A stretch of 64,000 nt of DNA from Nodosilinea sp. PGN35 (GTDB taxonomy: Bacteria; Cyanobacteriota; Cyanobacteriia; Phormidesmidales; Phormidesmidaceae). The stretch covers positions 186,001 through 250,000 of the forward strand of contig NZ_JAQKQJ010000010.1 of the NCBI RefSeq assembly GCF_029109325.1, written 5' to 3'. Below, piece by piece: positions 1-8,016 of this stretch. A program made the translations under genes and the position numbers. The notes beneath the pieces were generated by a model. The model was not told where the DNA came from, did not search any database, and worked only from the letters and a program-made list of their open reading frames with translations. Positions within the stretch are counted from its first letter, which is position 1. Every line of letters begins with the position of its first letter.

Positions 1-49
1 GTTCAGCGATTTTAGAGAAGCTGCCCTGACCAAACTGGCTACAGCTATG
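1..49 (+). repeat. Right end of a dispersed MITE-like element (copy 1, cut by window edge)
   Basis: The segment ends in ACTGGCTACAGCTATG, matching the right terminus of the four fuller copies near 21.9, 28.9, 33.7 and 55.1 kb. The left half lies outside the window, so only the terminus similarity supports the call. Confidence 0.55.
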
Positions 50-191
50 AGCTTGTTGGCTCTGTTCTGTTCTGCGATCGCACACTGCCCCCCGGCAGTC
101 CGAGTCCGACAATTTCTTAAATTGTGCCACGGGTAAGATGTCGCGGCGGCACTGGTCTGGTTTAGTTGTGTCAGGCCCTGTGAGGTGCGTG

Positions 192-650
192 ATGTTTCCA
201 GCCTGGTTAGTGATTGCGGTGGTGGGGGTGGCGATCGCCTCTGCCTCCAGCCTGCTCAGTTCTCGCGATATCAAGTGGTTTAAGCGGCAGCGTCGTCCCG
301 ACTGGCTGACCTTTGAGGCGGCCATTCCGGTTGTGTGGACGGTGGTGTTTATCTGCGGCGGCTGGTCGGCCTACATTGTTTGGCAGCAAACCCAGAGCTG
401 GTGGTTCATGGCGGGGTATGTCTTGCTGGAGTTGCTGATTGTCAGCTACACCCCAGTGATGTGCAAACTGCAAAACTTGCGCGTGGGCACGGCGATCGGG
501 GCAGCGGGGTTTGGGTTTGGGCTGGTGCTGGCCCTGCTGGTGGCCCAGGTGGACACCAACGCATTTTTGCTGCTGCTGCCCTACCTGCTGTGGAGCCCGG
601 TGGGAACGCTGATCACCTGGCAGATGGCCCAGCTGAATCCGGGTCAGTAA
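192..650 (+). CDS. TspO/MBR-family membrane protein
   Basis: A 152-residue, very hydrophobic protein with about five membrane segments. The motif WFKRQRRPDW near residue 31, followed by a P-VW pair and a Trp-rich helix, and the late LPYLLWSPVGTLITWQ segment, fit the TspO/MBR (peripheral benzodiazepine receptor) family. These proteins bind tetrapyrroles and are linked to stress and porphyrin handling in bacteria. The ATG at 192 is preferred because the upstream in-frame 18 codons carry no family similarity and would precede the first membrane helix. The match is divergent: the usual aromatic-rich first loop is shortened. No operon partner is visible. Confidence 0.7.
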   Translation: MFPAWLVIAVVGVAIASASSLLSSRDIKWFKRQRRPDWLTFEAAIPVVWTVVFICGGWSAYIVWQQTQSWWFMAGYVLLELLIVSYTPVMCKLQNLRVGTAIGAAGFGFGLVLALLVAQVDTNAFLLLLPYLLWSPVGTLITWQMAQLNPGQ

Positions 651-904
651 GCCGATCAGATAGATACTGCGGGGTCAGTAAGGTTGACTGGGGCCTCGAA
701 TTGTTAAACGGGCGGCTCCGTGGGCCAGGTTGCGATCGCAGTGAGTTTGATTGTAGCCGCCGCCCCCAACGGCAATGGGTAGGCCGCCGGGGGCGAGCGA
801 GGCAGTTACTCAATCAGCATCGCAACGATAACCGCCCGATAGTGCGATCGATAATCTCGTGTAGGCTGAGCTGACACAAGAAACTCAACAATCCTGGAAG
901 AAAT
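651..904. other. Intergenic region without a supported gene
   Basis: About 250 bases between convergent genes. It holds several GCGATCGC-like HIP1 sites but no convincing frame, hairpin terminator or RNA. Confidence 0.5.
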
Positions 905-1120
905 TTAATTATACTCCCCAGGAAGATCAGTTTTTCTAACAGTAACCCCACCAAATTTCTTGCCTGACATTCTCAATAATTCATCACCTGAAAATTCAAA
1001 ACCAAGTTTTAGGGCTATTCGCGCAACATCATCTGCAGTTGTTGCTGCGACCACTTCATTTTTGAGTGCAGGGTCAGACTGCATTTTCTTCAAAAATGCC
1101 TCAAGTTGATCTAAAGCCAT
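905..1120 (-). CDS. Nif11-like leader-peptide family protein (orphan)
   Basis: A 71-residue protein starting MALDQLEAFLKKMQSDP, the typical opening of the Nif11 domain, followed by a helix with ADDVARIALKLGFEFSGDEL. Nif11-like domains serve as leaders of RiPP precursors in cyanobacteria but also occur alone. A GG pair occurs near residue 55 (KKFGGVTVRK), but the tail after it has no Cys and few Ser/Thr, so a lanthipeptide-type core is not apparent. No modification enzyme or C39 transporter is nearby. The start is placed at the family Met; 21 in-frame codons upstream look like AT-rich leader. GC content is clearly below that of neighbouring genes. Confidence 0.75.
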   Translation of the reverse strand: MALDQLEAFLKKMQSDPALKNEVVAATTADDVARIALKLGFEFSGDELLRMSGKKFGGVTVRKTDLPGEYN

Positions 1121-1183
1121 GTTGGAAATTCCTATTCTTATTAGCTGTTTATATGTTAAAAAGAGAACCATTACCGGCTTCAA

Positions 1184-1626
1184 GCAGATTCTACTATCCT
1201 TTCAAGATATAGGCAATGAGCAGAACTCCAATTGTAAAGAGCGATCGCAGATCTCTTACAGGTTAGCAGCTCTCCCGCAGGTTGGGTTGACGCAGGAAGC
1301 CCAACAACCACAGTGCGATACTATTCCCAACCTACTGTGTCTTAAAAATAATTTTCCATCAACGCCCAACCCTGACTGCCTGACACATCTCGTTCCAAGG
1401 CTCCGCCTTGGAATGCTGCTGGGATGCTCCGCCTCCTGAAAACGAGTGGCAGAGCCACTTGAAAAGCATTCCCAGCTAAAAGCTGGGAACGAGAACAATA
1501 CCGAAATTGTTGGGTTTTAGGACTTTTGTCAGTCAATTAGCGCCCAACCATTCAGATAAATTCCCTGCTCAACACTATACTTAACCAGGTGCTGTGCCCA
1601 ATATAATTGAGTAGTCACTTTCCAAT
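1184..1626. repeat. Intergenic region with palindromic repeats
   Basis: This stretch has no supported gene. It holds an imperfect palindrome with GGTTGGGTTGACGCAGGAAG and CCCAAC around 1276-1306, then two hairpins at about 1391-1494: CGTTCCAAGGCTCCGCCTTG and a TTCCCAGCTAAAAGCTGGGAA stem. The second pair belongs to the same CGTTCC...GGAATGC family seen in tandem at 40.16 kb. Such palindromes are common in cyanobacterial intergenic DNA. Confidence 0.65.
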
Positions 1627-2060
1627 GTGAGTCCTCTATGGCTGTCAGCTGAGCTACGCCAGCTTTCGCGCACATCATCCTACGCTAGCCGAATTCAGAG
1701 TATTCAAGATATCGCTAGCTTATTGGTTCAAAGCAATGAAGAAGAGCGCCATCGGTTCATTCAATGCCGCCAACGCATCATGGAGGTTGGCGAAATTATT
1801 GCCCTCACAGCTGAAATTTTAAGTGGTGCAGCAGAATACGAAATTAGATACGACTTAGCCCCCAAGATGCTTTGGTGTATGCATCAGTCATCAAACATTT
1901 GCGAAGCTTTAAGCCACCGCAGGCCTGTTTTCTAGATCGAAATTCTAAAGACTTTGACATTCCTGATATTGTCGAAGAGCTTAATAAACTCGGCTGTCGA
2001 ATGATTCCTCGTTTTGACCATGGGTATAATTTTATCAAGTCCCAAGGCAATAATCGGTAA
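1627..2060 (+). pseudogene. Decayed PIN-domain-like protein, frameshifted and N-terminally truncated
   Basis: Two overlapping frames read as one protein if a single base is added near 1861. Before it the frame gives EIRYDLA; after it the other frame gives QDALVYASVIKHL, then CFLDRNSKDFDIPDIVEEL and a C-terminal FDHGYNFI. This LAP-QDA-VYASV...NRNSKDF order resembles the C-terminal half of PIN-like nuclease proteins found in cyanobacteria. The N-terminal part with the first catalytic Asp is not visible, so the copy looks both truncated and frameshifted. Family assignment is from memory of the motif and remains uncertain; a sequencing error at the C-run is an alternative for the frameshift only. 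Confidence 0.5.
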
Positions 2061-2080
2061 ATTCAAAGCGCCAGTAGAAG

Positions 2081-2102
2081 TAGGGTGGGCAGTGCCCACC
2101 GT
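2081..2102. repeat. GTAGGGTGGGCA-TGCCCACC palindrome
   Basis: A short perfect inverted repeat GGTGGGCAGTGCCCACC. The same element appears at about 49617-49637 and, in part, near 43748. It lies between the PIN remnant and the DUF1636 gene and could form a hairpin. Confidence 0.6.
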
Positions 2103-2104
2103 GC

Positions 2105-2476
2105 CTAAGGTGCAGGCGGAATTCGAGCGATTCTGTGCGATTGAAGCTCAGCGGGCAACGTGTAGGCCGAAACCATGCCGTCCTTGCTGTCGAGATATAG
2201 CTCAGCGGCGGTGAGCAGGTCGGCGGCGCAGGTGGTGGCATCGAGGTTGGCAAACAGGTAGGTGGGTTTGCCCGTGCCCACGTAGGCGATCGCGCAGGGC
2301 TTTTCACAGATGCACAGGCAGCCAGTAGTCTCAATCGCCAGCTCACCCTTGCGCGGCCACTGCTCATACAGCGCTTCCAGGTGCTTCAGCAGGTGTCCCC
2401 CACCCGTTTCCCCGTCGCGCTTTTCTTCATCCACCGAAAAACCGCAGCTTTTGCAGACAATTAACTGGTCTGGCAT
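2105..2476 (-). CDS. DUF1636 family metal-binding (2Fe-2S ferredoxin-like) protein
   Basis: A 123-residue protein with an N-terminal CKSCGFSVDE pair and a central GCLCICEKPCAIAY cluster, giving the spaced cysteines typical of DUF1636 proteins, which are thioredoxin-like ferredoxin relatives. Their role is not established; they often sit beside TonB receptors and iron-siderophore transport genes in cyanobacteria, as here. It starts two bases after the stop of the FecB-like gene, so the two are almost certainly co-transcribed. Co-occurrence suggests a part in iron release or sensing, which is inference. Confidence 0.8.
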   Translation of the reverse strand: MPDQLIVCKSCGFSVDEEKRDGETGGGHLLKHLEALYEQWPRKGELAIETTGCLCICEKPCAIAYVGTGKPTYLFANLDATTCAADLLTAAELYLDSKDGMVSAYTLPAELQSHRIARIPPAP

Positions 2477-2478
2477 GA

Positions 2479-3468
2479 CTAAGACGGCTCCAACAGATAT
2501 TTAAACAGGTCGTCGAGGACGGCATTGGCGGCGATCGGGCCGCTGCCAAGCCAGTAGCCGGGCACAGTGTAGACACGGCCGGCCTGCACCGCCCTGAGTT
2601 GCTGCCAAAGCGGATCTTGCCTTAGGGCTTGCAGCTTTTGCTGGGCTGTTGCCGTTGTTTCAGCGGTGTTCTCGCCCGTCCAGACAAAGATCACATCGCC
2701 GTCAGCCTGCTCTAGCAGTTCCCGGCTAATGCTGGTTTGAATGGGATTGCCAAAGCGTTGTACGGCTTCGGCAGCCCCAATGTCCTGGGCCGGGGGCCGC
2801 TTCAATCCAGCGTCCTGCAACACCGTGCCCACAAATGACTCTTTCAGGTACAGGTTGATGCTGTCAGGATACAGGCGCACGACCGATACCTGTAAGTCTT
2901 CCAGGCGATTGCCCATTTGGGCTCTAAAGTCGGCGGTGCGGGCATCGTAGGCGGCCATGGTTGCCTCAGCCGCCGCAGTCTGGTGCAGCGCAGCACTGGC
3001 CTGGCGAAAAACACTCTTCCACTGACCGCTGTGCTCAAAGCTCAGCAGGACGGTGGGCGCGATCTGAGACAGTTGGGGATAGATGTCCTCACTGCCCAGG
3101 GTCAGCCCCAGGAGGAAGTCGGGTTGCATCCCAATCACGTTTTCCAGGCTAGGGTTGCCGCTGATACCGATATCCTGAGCATCGATCAGGCGTGACTCCA
3201 GCGGCTTTTGGTATTCGGCGCGAACCGTGGCGATGGGCCTCAGGCCAACGGCGATCGCGTGCTCAAAGGCCGGGCCATCCAGGGTCACCAGCCGCTGAAT
3301 CTCATTGGGTACACAGACGGTCCCTAACTCGTGCTCCACTACGGTGCAGTTCGCCCCGTCCACTGATCCGCCCGTTTGGGGCGATCGCTGGCAGGCCACC
3401 ACCAATCCCAGGGTCAGTAGCCATAATCCCAGCCAGGTAAACCAGTGTCTCAATCGCTGTAAACGCAA
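2479..3468 (-). CDS. FecB-like iron-siderophore ABC transporter substrate-binding lipoprotein
   Basis: A periplasmic-binding-protein fold protein: a lipoprotein signal with lipobox LVVAC at the end of a hydrophobic run, then NCTVVEHELGTVCVP, LVTLDGPAFEHAIAVGLRP and the ENVIGMQPDFLLGL segment typical of FecB/BtuF-type iron-complex binders. It would deliver ferric siderophore taken in by the adjacent TonB receptor. The frame stays open upstream to an ATG at 3639, but those 57 codons are translated heptamer repeats. A TTG at 3468, eight bases after a GAGG, gives a normal lipoprotein signal and is preferred here. No Fe-siderophore permease or ATPase of the FecCDE type is in the window. Confidence 0.85.
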   Translation of the reverse strand: MRLQRLRHWFTWLGLWLLTLGLVVACQRSPQTGGSVDGANCTVVEHELGTVCVPNEIQRLVTLDGPAFEHAIAVGLRPIATVRAEYQKPLESRLIDAQDIGISGNPSLENVIGMQPDFLLGLTLGSEDIYPQLSQIAPTVLLSFEHSGQWKSVFRQASAALHQTAAAEATMAAYDARTADFRAQMGNRLEDLQVSVVRLYPDSINLYLKESFVGTVLQDAGLKRPPAQDIGAAEAVQRFGNPIQTSISRELLEQADGDVIFVWTGENTAETTATAQQKLQALRQDPLWQQLRAVQAGRVYTVPGYWLGSGPIAANAVLDDLFKYLLEPS

Positions 3469-3491
3469 TTTCTTTAACCTCGTTTTGCTGT

Positions 3492-3652
3492 AAGTAGGGT
3501 TTTGGGTATCGGGTTTTGGGTATCGGGTTTTGGGTATCGGGTTTTGGGTATCGGGTTTCAGGCTATTACCTGGTACCCGACACCTGACACCTTGCACCCG
3601 ACACCTGACACCTTGCACCCGACACCTGACACCTTGCACCCGCCCCCCCTAT
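3492..3652. repeat. Heptanucleotide (STRR-type) repeat tract
   Basis: Two sub-blocks of 7-bp units. One alternates GGGTTTT and GGGTATC; the other, on this strand, alternates CACCTGA, CACCTTG and CACCCGA. The tract separates the TonB receptor gene from the FecB-like gene and remains in frame with the latter, encoding seven-residue repeats of the form VQGVRCR. Confidence 0.9.
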
Positions 3653-3656
3653 TCCC

Positions 3657-6140
3657 CTAAAACTCCACCGCCACCCTAGCCGTCACCGTAAACGGTGCGC
3701 CCGGATTGGCAAACTGAAACTCATCCGAAGCGGTGAAGTAGTTGATATTGAACAGGTTTTCGACATTGAGCTGTGCCCGCCAGTTGTCGCGGCGGTAGAA
3801 CAGGGCAGCATCGGTACGGAAGTAGCTGGGCAGGGTAAATGTATTTCGCAGGTCCCCTGCGCGATCGCTGAGATAGAACAGACCCAGACCAAAGCCCAGT
3901 CCTTGCAGGTCGCCCTCCTGAATTTCGTAAGTGCTCCACAGGCTGAACTGGTTATCGGGCGCGTTCGCCACGCGATTGCCCTGAACAGCGGGACGATTGT
4001 CGCGGGTAACGGTGGCATCCAAAAACGTGTAGCTGCTGGTGATGTTCCACCCCGGTAGAATTTCACCGCCCAGGTTGAGTTCAATCCCCCGGCTGGTCAC
4101 TTCCCCGGTCTGCACTGAGAGGCGAGGGTTGGTGAGGTCTGGGGTGCGGACATTCTGGCGGCGCAGGTCGAACAGGGCCAGATTTAGGCTGAGGCGATCG
4201 CTAATGTCCACTTTGGCCCCTACTTCAAACTGCTGACCAGTTTCGGGGTCAAAGTTGGAGCCGTCGGCATTGAGACTAGCGCCAAAGGAGGGGCTGAAGG
4301 AGCGGGTATAGGAGGCATACAGCGAGACGGGTTCGATGGGTTGGTAGACCACGCCCAGGCGGGGCGAGAAAGCGCTATCGGTCTGGGTAAAGTCCTCCCG
4401 AGGATCCCCCAAATCTTGGGTTGTGCGGAACTGTGAGGCGACATCATAACGAATGCCCGCCAAAAATTTTAGATTGGGCAGAACTTCAATCTGGTCTTGG
4501 GCATAGAAACCCCAGGTGCTAATGGTGTCGTCCCGGAAAAACTCAGGCTCAATGGCATAGGGAATGCCCGTATACACCGGGTTAAAGACATTGATCGGCG
4601 TATAGAAGTTGCTGAACTGAAACTCGGGCTGCTCCAGCACATTGCGATACTCCACTCCAACCAGCACCTGGTGATTAACCGAGCCCGTACTGAAGCGGCC
4701 AACGGCCTCAGCATTGGTGAACAGGCGGCGGTAGTTGCCGCCAGCAAAATACTCGGTGCGATCGATGTCGCCCGTGGTTTCATCAAAGAAGTCGTATGCG
4801 GGCCAGAAACGCCGGGGGCTGTACTGCAAGTATTGAGTGGCGTGGCGCAGTGACCAATCTTCGTTCAAATCGTGGTTGAGCCTGTAGCCGAGGGTGAACT
4901 GATCTTGGGAAAATTCGCCAAAGTCTTCCCCCACAAAGCGGCTGCGGGGCACATCCACCGGGCCATCGGCGGTAAAGGGAATGCCCTCATCAATGGTTTC
5001 GCGATCGCGCGCATACTGACTAAAGAAATTGATCGAGGTATCTGGCCCAATATCCCAGGTCAGAGTGGGCGACACCAAGAGCCTTTCCCCGTCAACAAAA
5101 TCGCGGAAGCTGCCAACGTTCTCGTAGGACAGGTTGAGGCGATAGCGCACCGAGCCATCCTCCGTGAGAGGCCCGGTTAAATCTGTGTTCCCCCCGAAGG
5201 TGCTGAAGCTGCCCACCGTTGCCCCCACCGAGTAAAACGGTTCGCCCAACGGCTGCTTGGACACCAGATTGAGGATGCCGCCCGGCTCGCCCTGACCAAA
5301 CAGCACCGAGGCGGGGCCACGCAGAATTTCCACTTGCTCCACATCGTTGGTGCTGAGCGGGGCCAGAGAAAAGGTGCTGATGCCATCACGGAAGATCGCG
5401 CCCCGAATTGGAAAGCCACGAATCAAAAAGCCGGGGCCAAATACGCTGGTGCCTCGTCCGCCTGCGGAAACAACACTACCCGCCGTCTCCAAGGCCCGAT
5501 CTAGTTCGGTGACACCCCGATCTTCAATTACGGCACGGGGAATTACCTGAACCGACTGGGGAACGTAGCGCAGGGGGGTATCGGTGCGGGTCGCGGTGGA
5601 GGTACGGGTGGGGTTGTAGCCCTCATCCCCCGCTCCCGTCACCCCAAGGCGGATTACGTCATTCTCCCCAGAGGCTAGGGCTACCCCAGGCGCAATCCCC
5701 AGCACCAGCCCCCCTGCCCCAGCATTCACCGCTACCGCTGGCGGCCCGTCGCTGCCGGTAATGGCTACCCGCACCCGATTGCCCGGCTCGCTGGTCACGC
5801 TGACCAGGGCAATGCCCTCGGCAGGGCCAAATTGCTCAAAGCTCTCCCCCTCGGGCAGGGCCAACACCGCATTGGCAATTTCGGCCACCAGCGCATTGCC
5901 CACTACCGAGGTGGTGGGCTCCGCCAGCGCCCCGTTGGCATCCAGCACCAGCCGCAGCCCCTCACCCTCGCCCTCTACCCGCACGCCGGTAATCTGTGTT
6001 GCCGCCTGGGCCAGGTCTACTGCCTGTCCGCTGGGCTGCACCGCCTCCACCAAAGACAATGCCGTTTCGGCCCGGGCTGACACGGGCACCAGCGCCAGCC
6101 ACCCCGCCAACACCACCAACCGCTGCAATCGAACGCCCAT
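3657..6140 (-). CDS. TonB-dependent siderophore receptor with N-terminal AMIN domain
   Basis: An 827-residue outer-membrane receptor. A signal peptide ends near ARAE, an AMIN domain follows (about residues 45-155), then the TonB plug (about 180-310, with TPLRYVPQSVQVIPRAVIED, an IRGF motif and LRGPASVLFGQGEPGG), and a 22-strand barrel to a C-terminal Phe (VAVEF). This architecture is characteristic of cyanobacterial FhuA/FoxA-type ferric-siderophore receptors, where AMIN is thought to anchor to the cell wall. ATG at 6140 is chosen over the GTG one codon earlier. It lies upstream of, and co-directional with, the FecB-like and DUF1636 genes. An inverted TTATTGAGAA pair lies just upstream. Confidence 0.93.
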   Translation of the reverse strand: MGVRLQRLVVLAGWLALVPVSARAETALSLVEAVQPSGQAVDLAQAATQITGVRVEGEGEGLRLVLDANGALAEPTTSVVGNALVAEIANAVLALPEGESFEQFGPAEGIALVSVTSEPGNRVRVAITGSDGPPAVAVNAGAGGLVLGIAPGVALASGENDVIRLGVTGAGDEGYNPTRTSTATRTDTPLRYVPQSVQVIPRAVIEDRGVTELDRALETAGSVVSAGGRGTSVFGPGFLIRGFPIRGAIFRDGISTFSLAPLSTNDVEQVEILRGPASVLFGQGEPGGILNLVSKQPLGEPFYSVGATVGSFSTFGGNTDLTGPLTEDGSVRYRLNLSYENVGSFRDFVDGERLLVSPTLTWDIGPDTSINFFSQYARDRETIDEGIPFTADGPVDVPRSRFVGEDFGEFSQDQFTLGYRLNHDLNEDWSLRHATQYLQYSPRRFWPAYDFFDETTGDIDRTEYFAGGNYRRLFTNAEAVGRFSTGSVNHQVLVGVEYRNVLEQPEFQFSNFYTPINVFNPVYTGIPYAIEPEFFRDDTISTWGFYAQDQIEVLPNLKFLAGIRYDVASQFRTTQDLGDPREDFTQTDSAFSPRLGVVYQPIEPVSLYASYTRSFSPSFGASLNADGSNFDPETGQQFEVGAKVDISDRLSLNLALFDLRRQNVRTPDLTNPRLSVQTGEVTSRGIELNLGGEILPGWNITSSYTFLDATVTRDNRPAVQGNRVANAPDNQFSLWSTYEIQEGDLQGLGFGLGLFYLSDRAGDLRNTFTLPSYFRTDAALFYRRDNWRAQLNVENLFNINYFTASDEFQFANPGAPFTVTARVAVEF

Positions 6141-6156
6141 CACACCACCTGTTCAG

Positions 6157-6216
6157 TTATTGAGAACGACGCCCCAGATAAGAGGGTCCAGGGCAATCAG
6201 GAATCTTTCTCAATAA
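6157..6216. promoter_or_regulatory. Candidate Fur- or PchR-type operator before the TonB receptor
   Basis: TTATTGAGAA at 6157-6166 is repeated exactly in inverted orientation as TTCTCAATAA at 6207-6216, 40 bases apart, immediately upstream of the receptor start. TGAGAA-type half-sites resemble the core of Fur boxes, and an AraC regulator gene is next door. Regulation by either protein is inference. Confidence 0.35.
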
Positions 6217-6302
6217 AATACAGGTCGCTGAGGTCGCCTAAAGCGAAGAATGATCCCTGGGCGGAGTTTTTGCGATCAGAATTGGGAGTTTTTCTGCTGC
6301 CT

Positions 6303-6706
6303 CTACTCAAACACGGGTGACCACAGCTCTGCGATCGGCACTTCCCAGCCTGGCAGCACGTCGGGGACGGTCAAGCGATTGCCATCGCGCAGCACCACGG
6401 GAGACTGGTTAAGGCAGTAAACCGTGACTGCGCGATCATCCGGGTTGACCAGAAGGCCAACCACGGTGCCCTGGGCCAAAAACTCTTCAATTTTCGCTTC
6501 CAACGCATCTACAGAGTCGGTAGGCGACTTGACCTCCACCATGAGATCCGGCGGAATCGTGGCATAGCCGCGCGGAGCTTGGGGCAGGCGATCGGCCCGC
6601 ACAAAGGCAACATCGGGAGCACGGGGTATTGGCCAGGCTAACGCCAGCGCTAGAACCCGTCACCCGTCCCAGTTATGGTCTCCAGGTCTTTGACCGTAAC
6701 TGTCAT
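6303..6706 (-). pseudogene. Uma2-family endonuclease remnant with internal deletion
   Basis: The ATG at 6706 opens MTVTVKDLETI, the usual Uma2 N terminus, but the frame closes about 20 codons later. In another frame the text resumes at RAPDVAFVRADRL, PPDLMVEVKSPTDSVDALEAKIEEFL and ends WEVPIAELWSPVFE, the C-terminal two thirds of the same family, including the PD-(D/E)XK-like Asp and E-V-K. The missing middle should be about 60-70 residues. Therefore this is a deleted and frameshifted copy. A GTG at 6602 keeps a 99-residue frame open, but it would lack the N-terminal part of the fold. Confidence 0.75.
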
Positions 6707-6732
6707 AACGCCTCCAGCCAAGGATAATCTTT

Positions 6733-6900
6733 ATCCACATATCAGGTGGCGGATCTACATATTAGGTGGCGGGTGCAAAGTGTTAGGTGAGCGGTGAACG
6801 GTATGCGGTGTAAGGTTCGAACCGTAAACCGCATACCGTAAACCGCTCACCGTTAACCGTTACCCCAATACCCAATACCCAATACCCATCCACCCCTACA
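6733..6900. repeat. Heptanucleotide repeat tract with inverted arms
   Basis: Runs of 7-bp units such as GGTGAGC, GGTGAAC, GGTATGC, GGTGTAA on one side and the complementary ACCGTAA, ACCGCAT, ACCGCTC on the other, so the tract can fold into a long hairpin. It is followed by CCCAATA and CCCCTACA units reaching the end of the AraC gene. Confidence 0.85.
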
Positions 6901-6903
6901 CCC

Positions 6904-7848
6904 CTACACCCTTCTCCCCCGCGCATACACCCCCGGATTCACGCCATACTTGCGGCGAAAGGCGGCGGCAAAGTGGCCCCGGCTGGCGAAGCCCACCGCT
7001 TCGGCGGCGGCGGTGACGCTGAGATCGCCCGATTCGAGCAGCTGGCGCGATCGCTCCATGCGGTGCTCGTGCAGGTAGCCAAACACCGTGGTACCAAACA
7101 CCTGGCGAAAGCCCACCTTGAGCTTGTGGTCGTTGATGCCCACGGCCCGCGCCAGCTCAATCAGCGACGGGGGGTGGGTGAGCTGGCGGCGCAGGAGCTG
7201 ACTGGCGTAGTGGATGCGCTCGATATCGTCGCCCTTGAGTGCCAAGCTGCGGCTCTCTTTGGGGTCGTTGTCCAGGTCGTCGAGCAGCAGTGCCATCAGT
7301 TCCCAGACTTTGCTCTCCAGGTAGAGGCGCTGGGTTAGCCCCTGAAAGGGACAGTGCAGGATTTGCTGTACCGCCATCTGCATGGCGGCGGTGGGAGTGC
7401 CAGCGTGCTCAAAGTAGGGTTGCTCAGGCGATCGCAGCAAATTCAATACCTGAGGCTCCTGACTGGCATCCCCCACCCACTGCTGAAATGGGTCTGGGTC
7501 GATGTGCACATTCACGCTCACCACGCGCTGATGACCTGACACCATCCACAGATCCGCCGGGGCTAGCCCGCTGCCGTAGAGACTGTAGCGCTGTTGGCAC
7601 TGGCCCCGGCGGTGCACCACGTCGAAGGTGTACTCCAGCGGATGGGGGCGATCGCCCTGGTGAATCTCTAAATCGTCACTAAGGCAAACCTCTGAAATGG
7701 TTAGCTCAATGCCCTCCCGTAGCGCCACATAGTGCTGTTGTCCCCGCCCCAGGGTAGCCGGATAAGCGGTGACGTTGCCCTCGGTGGCGGTGGCGGTAGT
7801 CTCGTCCAGCCAGTTTGCGTAGTCAGTTTGGGATAGGGTAATGGGCAT
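6904..7848 (-). CDS. AraC-family transcriptional regulator (PchR-like)
   Basis: A 314-residue protein with a divergent N-terminal sensing region and a C-terminal AraC/XylS double helix-turn-helix (about 215-310): LIELARAVGINDHKLKVGF, then SVTAAAEAVGFASRGHFAAA and FRRKYGVNPGVYA. AraC regulators of this layout lie beside siderophore receptors and control them by sensing the iron-siderophore complex, as in PchR. The ATG at 7848 (MPITLSQTDY) is preferred; the frame is open upstream for 32 codons without family similarity. It sits between the receptor and the ABC exporter on the same strand and probably regulates both. Confidence 0.88.
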   Translation of the reverse strand: MPITLSQTDYANWLDETTATATEGNVTAYPATLGRGQQHYVALREGIELTISEVCLSDDLEIHQGDRPHPLEYTFDVVHRRGQCQQRYSLYGSGLAPADLWMVSGHQRVVSVNVHIDPDPFQQWVGDASQEPQVLNLLRSPEQPYFEHAGTPTAAMQMAVQQILHCPFQGLTQRLYLESKVWELMALLLDDLDNDPKESRSLALKGDDIERIHYASQLLRRQLTHPPSLIELARAVGINDHKLKVGFRQVFGTTVFGYLHEHRMERSRQLLESGDLSVTAAAEAVGFASRGHFAAAFRRKYGVNPGVYARGRRV

Positions 7849-8016
7849 GGCGACCAGCAGAACAACGGTATAGCGATAAAGGGGGATGCCCCAACGGCCA
7901 GCCGACAATCCCTTGAAGACCGCCGTTTGGAGCAACCCCAGCAACCTACATCCAAAGCATTAGATGCCAAAGAGGATGCTGAAATCTTATCGCTAGTTGG
8001 CACCGATTCTCAATAG

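Noticed and set aside
905..1120. Lanthipeptide biosynthetic cluster
   Set aside because: The Nif11-like peptide lacks a Cys-bearing core and no modifying enzyme or transporter is nearby.
1119..1536. Short frames in the repeat-rich 1.2-1.5 kb gap
   Set aside because: They read through palindromic repeats, have no family features and no good ribosome-binding site.
3492..3652. CRISPR-like or tandem gene repeats
   Set aside because: The period is 7 bp with drifting units, typical of STRR sequences, without spacers.
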